The notes under the pieces are model-generated. The model was given only the letters and a program-made list of their open reading frames with translations, did no database searches and was not told the DNA's origin. A stretch of 7,509 nucleotides of DNA, from the NCBI GenBank assembly GCA_031550095.1, contig JAVBOX010000020.1, positions 1-7,509 of the forward strand, in the 5' to 3' direction. This document shows positions 6,326 through 7,509 of this stretch, piece after piece; position 1 is the stretch's first letter, and each line of letters starts with the position of its first letter. The DNA comes from Avichristensenella sp031550095 (GTDB lineage: Bacteria > Bacillota > Clostridia > Christensenellales > Aristaeellaceae). The translations under genes and the position numbers were made by a program.

Positions 6326-7051
6326 TCAGCCCATGAGGGCGGTGATCGGGATGGAGAGGGCCATGGCCCCAAGCATGCTGATGGGCAGCGCGTACTGCTC
6401 CATCCACTGCCACTTTAAAGCCTTGATCAAAAGCCCGCAGATGCACATGATCAGGGCGGAGACAAGGGCGACAACGATAGGAATCCATCCCGCTAACCCC
6501 ACCCGGATGTCGGCGAAGAGAACGCCCAAAAAGGTGGAGATCATGCCAAGGAACATGCAGGTCAGAAAGGTATTGCCCCATTTTTCATCCTTGGCCTTCA
6601 GGCTGATGATGCCGCCCTGTATCTTCTTCAGGCCGAAGAGGATCACGAAGATGCCTGGAATGATGCCCAGGGTCATAACCCAGGCAATGGCGGAAAAAGC
6701 CCGGGCATCGGTCACCGTCTGGCTTAGGCTCATCCCCATGGCGTTGGCGGTGGTCGTCGCCGCGGGCAGCTCATAGGTGAGTGCGCCAAGCACGCTGAGC
6801 CGCAGCCATGGCAGAGGAAAGCCCAGGAACTTGGAGAGTGTGATGACGCCCAAAAGAATGGCCACAGCCGGGGCGACGGTGAACAAAGCGCTGCCCGCAA
6901 TGGTCTTTTTGAGGATGGATGGGGCGATGCCTATTGCCTTGGCCCGTTTCAATGCCCGCGCAAGGAAAAACGCGGATTGGGCGATGACAAACGCCACCAC
7001 GATGGCCGCGACCCCATACAAGAAGCCGCTGTTGACTGAGAATTCTCCCAT
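6326..7051 (-). CDS. DUF5058-family integral membrane protein, 241 aa
   Basis: I recognise this as a DUF5058-type protein (uncharacterised; the recognition is from memory). About seven membrane segments lie near residues 10-32, 50-73, 81-98, 118-140, 161-180, 186-209 and 220-240. A conserved-looking loop at 87-110 (VLGALTYELPAATTTANAMG) has a glutamate, a proline and a run of threonines inside a hydrophobic setting, plausible for substrate or ion binding. The ATG at 7051 follows the purine-rich AAGGAAAGG by about 6 nt. It is the first gene of the minus-strand cluster, directly downstream of an inverted repeat at 7072-7100. A transport role is inferred from the topology and the coupled hydrolase; no biochemical function is established as far as I know. 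Confidence 0.82.
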   Translation of the reverse strand: MGEFSVNSGFLYGVAAIVVAFVIAQSAFFLARALKRAKAIGIAPSILKKTIAGSALFTVAPAVAILLGVITLSKFLGFPLPWLRLSVLGALTYELPAATTTANAMGMSLSQTVTDARAFSAIAWVMTLGIIPGIFVILFGLKKIQGGIISLKAKDEKWGNTFLTCMFLGMISTFLGVLFADIRVGLAGWIPIVVALVSALIMCICGLLIKALKWQWMEQYALPISMLGAMALSIPITALMG

Positions 7052-7071
7052 ATATGACCTTTCCTTTCAGA

Positions 7072-7100
7072 CACCAACGAGGTATGAAACAAAGTTGGTG
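7072..7100. promoter_or_regulatory. Inverted repeat just upstream of the DUF5058 operon
   Basis: CACCAAC (7072-7078) and GTTGGTG (7094-7100) are perfect 7-bp arms with a 15-bp centre, ending 20 bp before the operon's ATG. It may be an operator for a dimeric repressor or a leader stem-loop next to the ribosome site. No clear -10/-35 pair could be placed around it. Confidence 0.45.
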
Positions 7101-7130
7101 CGTTTGTGTCGTCACGCTATTTGAGGGAGG

Positions 7131-7509
7131 TGTGCTGTGTACTACAAGCTCGATAGCGTGTTCAGCAACGTATTCGGCAAGAGTGCGTCCGCCATCATAA
7201 GCCGCGTGCTGGACTATCCCCAAGAGCCGTTTGACGTCGCGCCGTTTGTAGATGGCCGGCACAAAACACCCATTGCGGAAATTGGCGCTGACATGACCGT
7301 GTTTGAATCCGACAAGCATTGCTGATCCCGGGTTGGGCTTATCCCGCAGAATAACGAGAGCGCCGGTAAGAAGAAAACTACCCGCTCGTCAAAACTTGGC
7401 AGTACATGAAGCCCTTGCTCATCCAATGTGCCCTGGCCGCAAACAATCCCCGTTCCACCAAGAATCTCGATATTCGTCCCAAATGCCGCCTGAGGATGAA
7501 CCCTACACT
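7131..7509 (+). pseudogene. Internally deleted, frameshifted IS110-family transposase remnant
   Basis: The plus frame from 7137 (GTG) reads KLDSVFSNVFGKSASAI, then DVAPFVDGRHKTP, then IAEIGADMTVFESDKH. These match two separate parts of IS110-family transposases: the stretch after the RuvC-like DEDD domain, and the C-terminal Transposase_20 region ('ISEIGADMSVFP..KHL.SWAGL'). The roughly 100 or more residues normally between them are missing, as an in-frame fusion. TGA at 7323-7325 interrupts the frame. The same frame then continues with VGLIPQNNESAGKKKTTR, and near 7388-7397 the match shifts frame to WQYMKPLLIQCALAANN. The whole DEDD catalytic N-terminus is absent. It is non-functional, and it runs to the window edge with increasing divergence. 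The GGGAGG before the GTG probably has no significance. Confidence 0.8.

Noticed and set aside
6313..6372. Upstream ATG (6372) as the start of the 218-aa membrane protein
   Set aside because: The extra residues are a proline/arginine-rich out-of-frame reading of the DUF5058 gene end; GAGGAG is correctly spaced for 6312.

Overview
The window looks like a moderately GC-rich Bacillota chromosome, most likely a gut-type member of the Clostridia. That placement is an inference from three things: the DUF5058-type membrane protein and the PM20D1-like M20 hydrolase are protein types I associate with these bacteria, the Shine-Dalgarno sites are strong AGGAG/GGAGG types, and there are IS110 and ISAs1 remnants. 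Genus cannot be told from the sequence.

Layout from left to right. Positions 1-118 hold an imperfect inverted-repeat element. Positions 218-748 (minus) encode a small multi-pass membrane protein of unknown function in clearly AT-richer DNA. Positions 836-1072 (minus) carry a decayed ISAs1-type transposase fragment. A strong extended -10 promoter follows and drives a creatininase-family amidohydrolase (1126-1878, plus). The stop codon of that gene lies inside the left terminal repeat of a second, related MITE-like element (1876-2042). Positions 2043-2210 are non-coding with small inverted repeats.

From 7051 back to 2211 a four-gene cluster runs on the minus strand: a DUF5058 integral membrane protein, a second polytopic membrane protein 13 nt downstream, an N-terminally anchored M20 metallohydrolase whose start overlaps the preceding stop (ATGA), and a secreted or anchored serine beta-lactamase-family hydrolase fused to four C-terminal membrane helices. 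The first three genes are almost certainly co-transcribed. The hydrolase follows a 113-bp gap with its own possible promoter and a hairpin. The right edge (7131-7509, plus) is an IS110-family transposase remnant with an internal deletion, a premature stop and a frameshift.

Working hypothesis, inferred from context only: the two membrane proteins form a heteromeric transporter for a small peptide, amide or N-acyl amino acid. The M20 enzyme would cleave the imported substrate, and the surface serine hydrolase and the creatininase-like amidohydrolase would act on related amide substrates. No CRISPR array, tRNA, rRNA or phage gene was seen.
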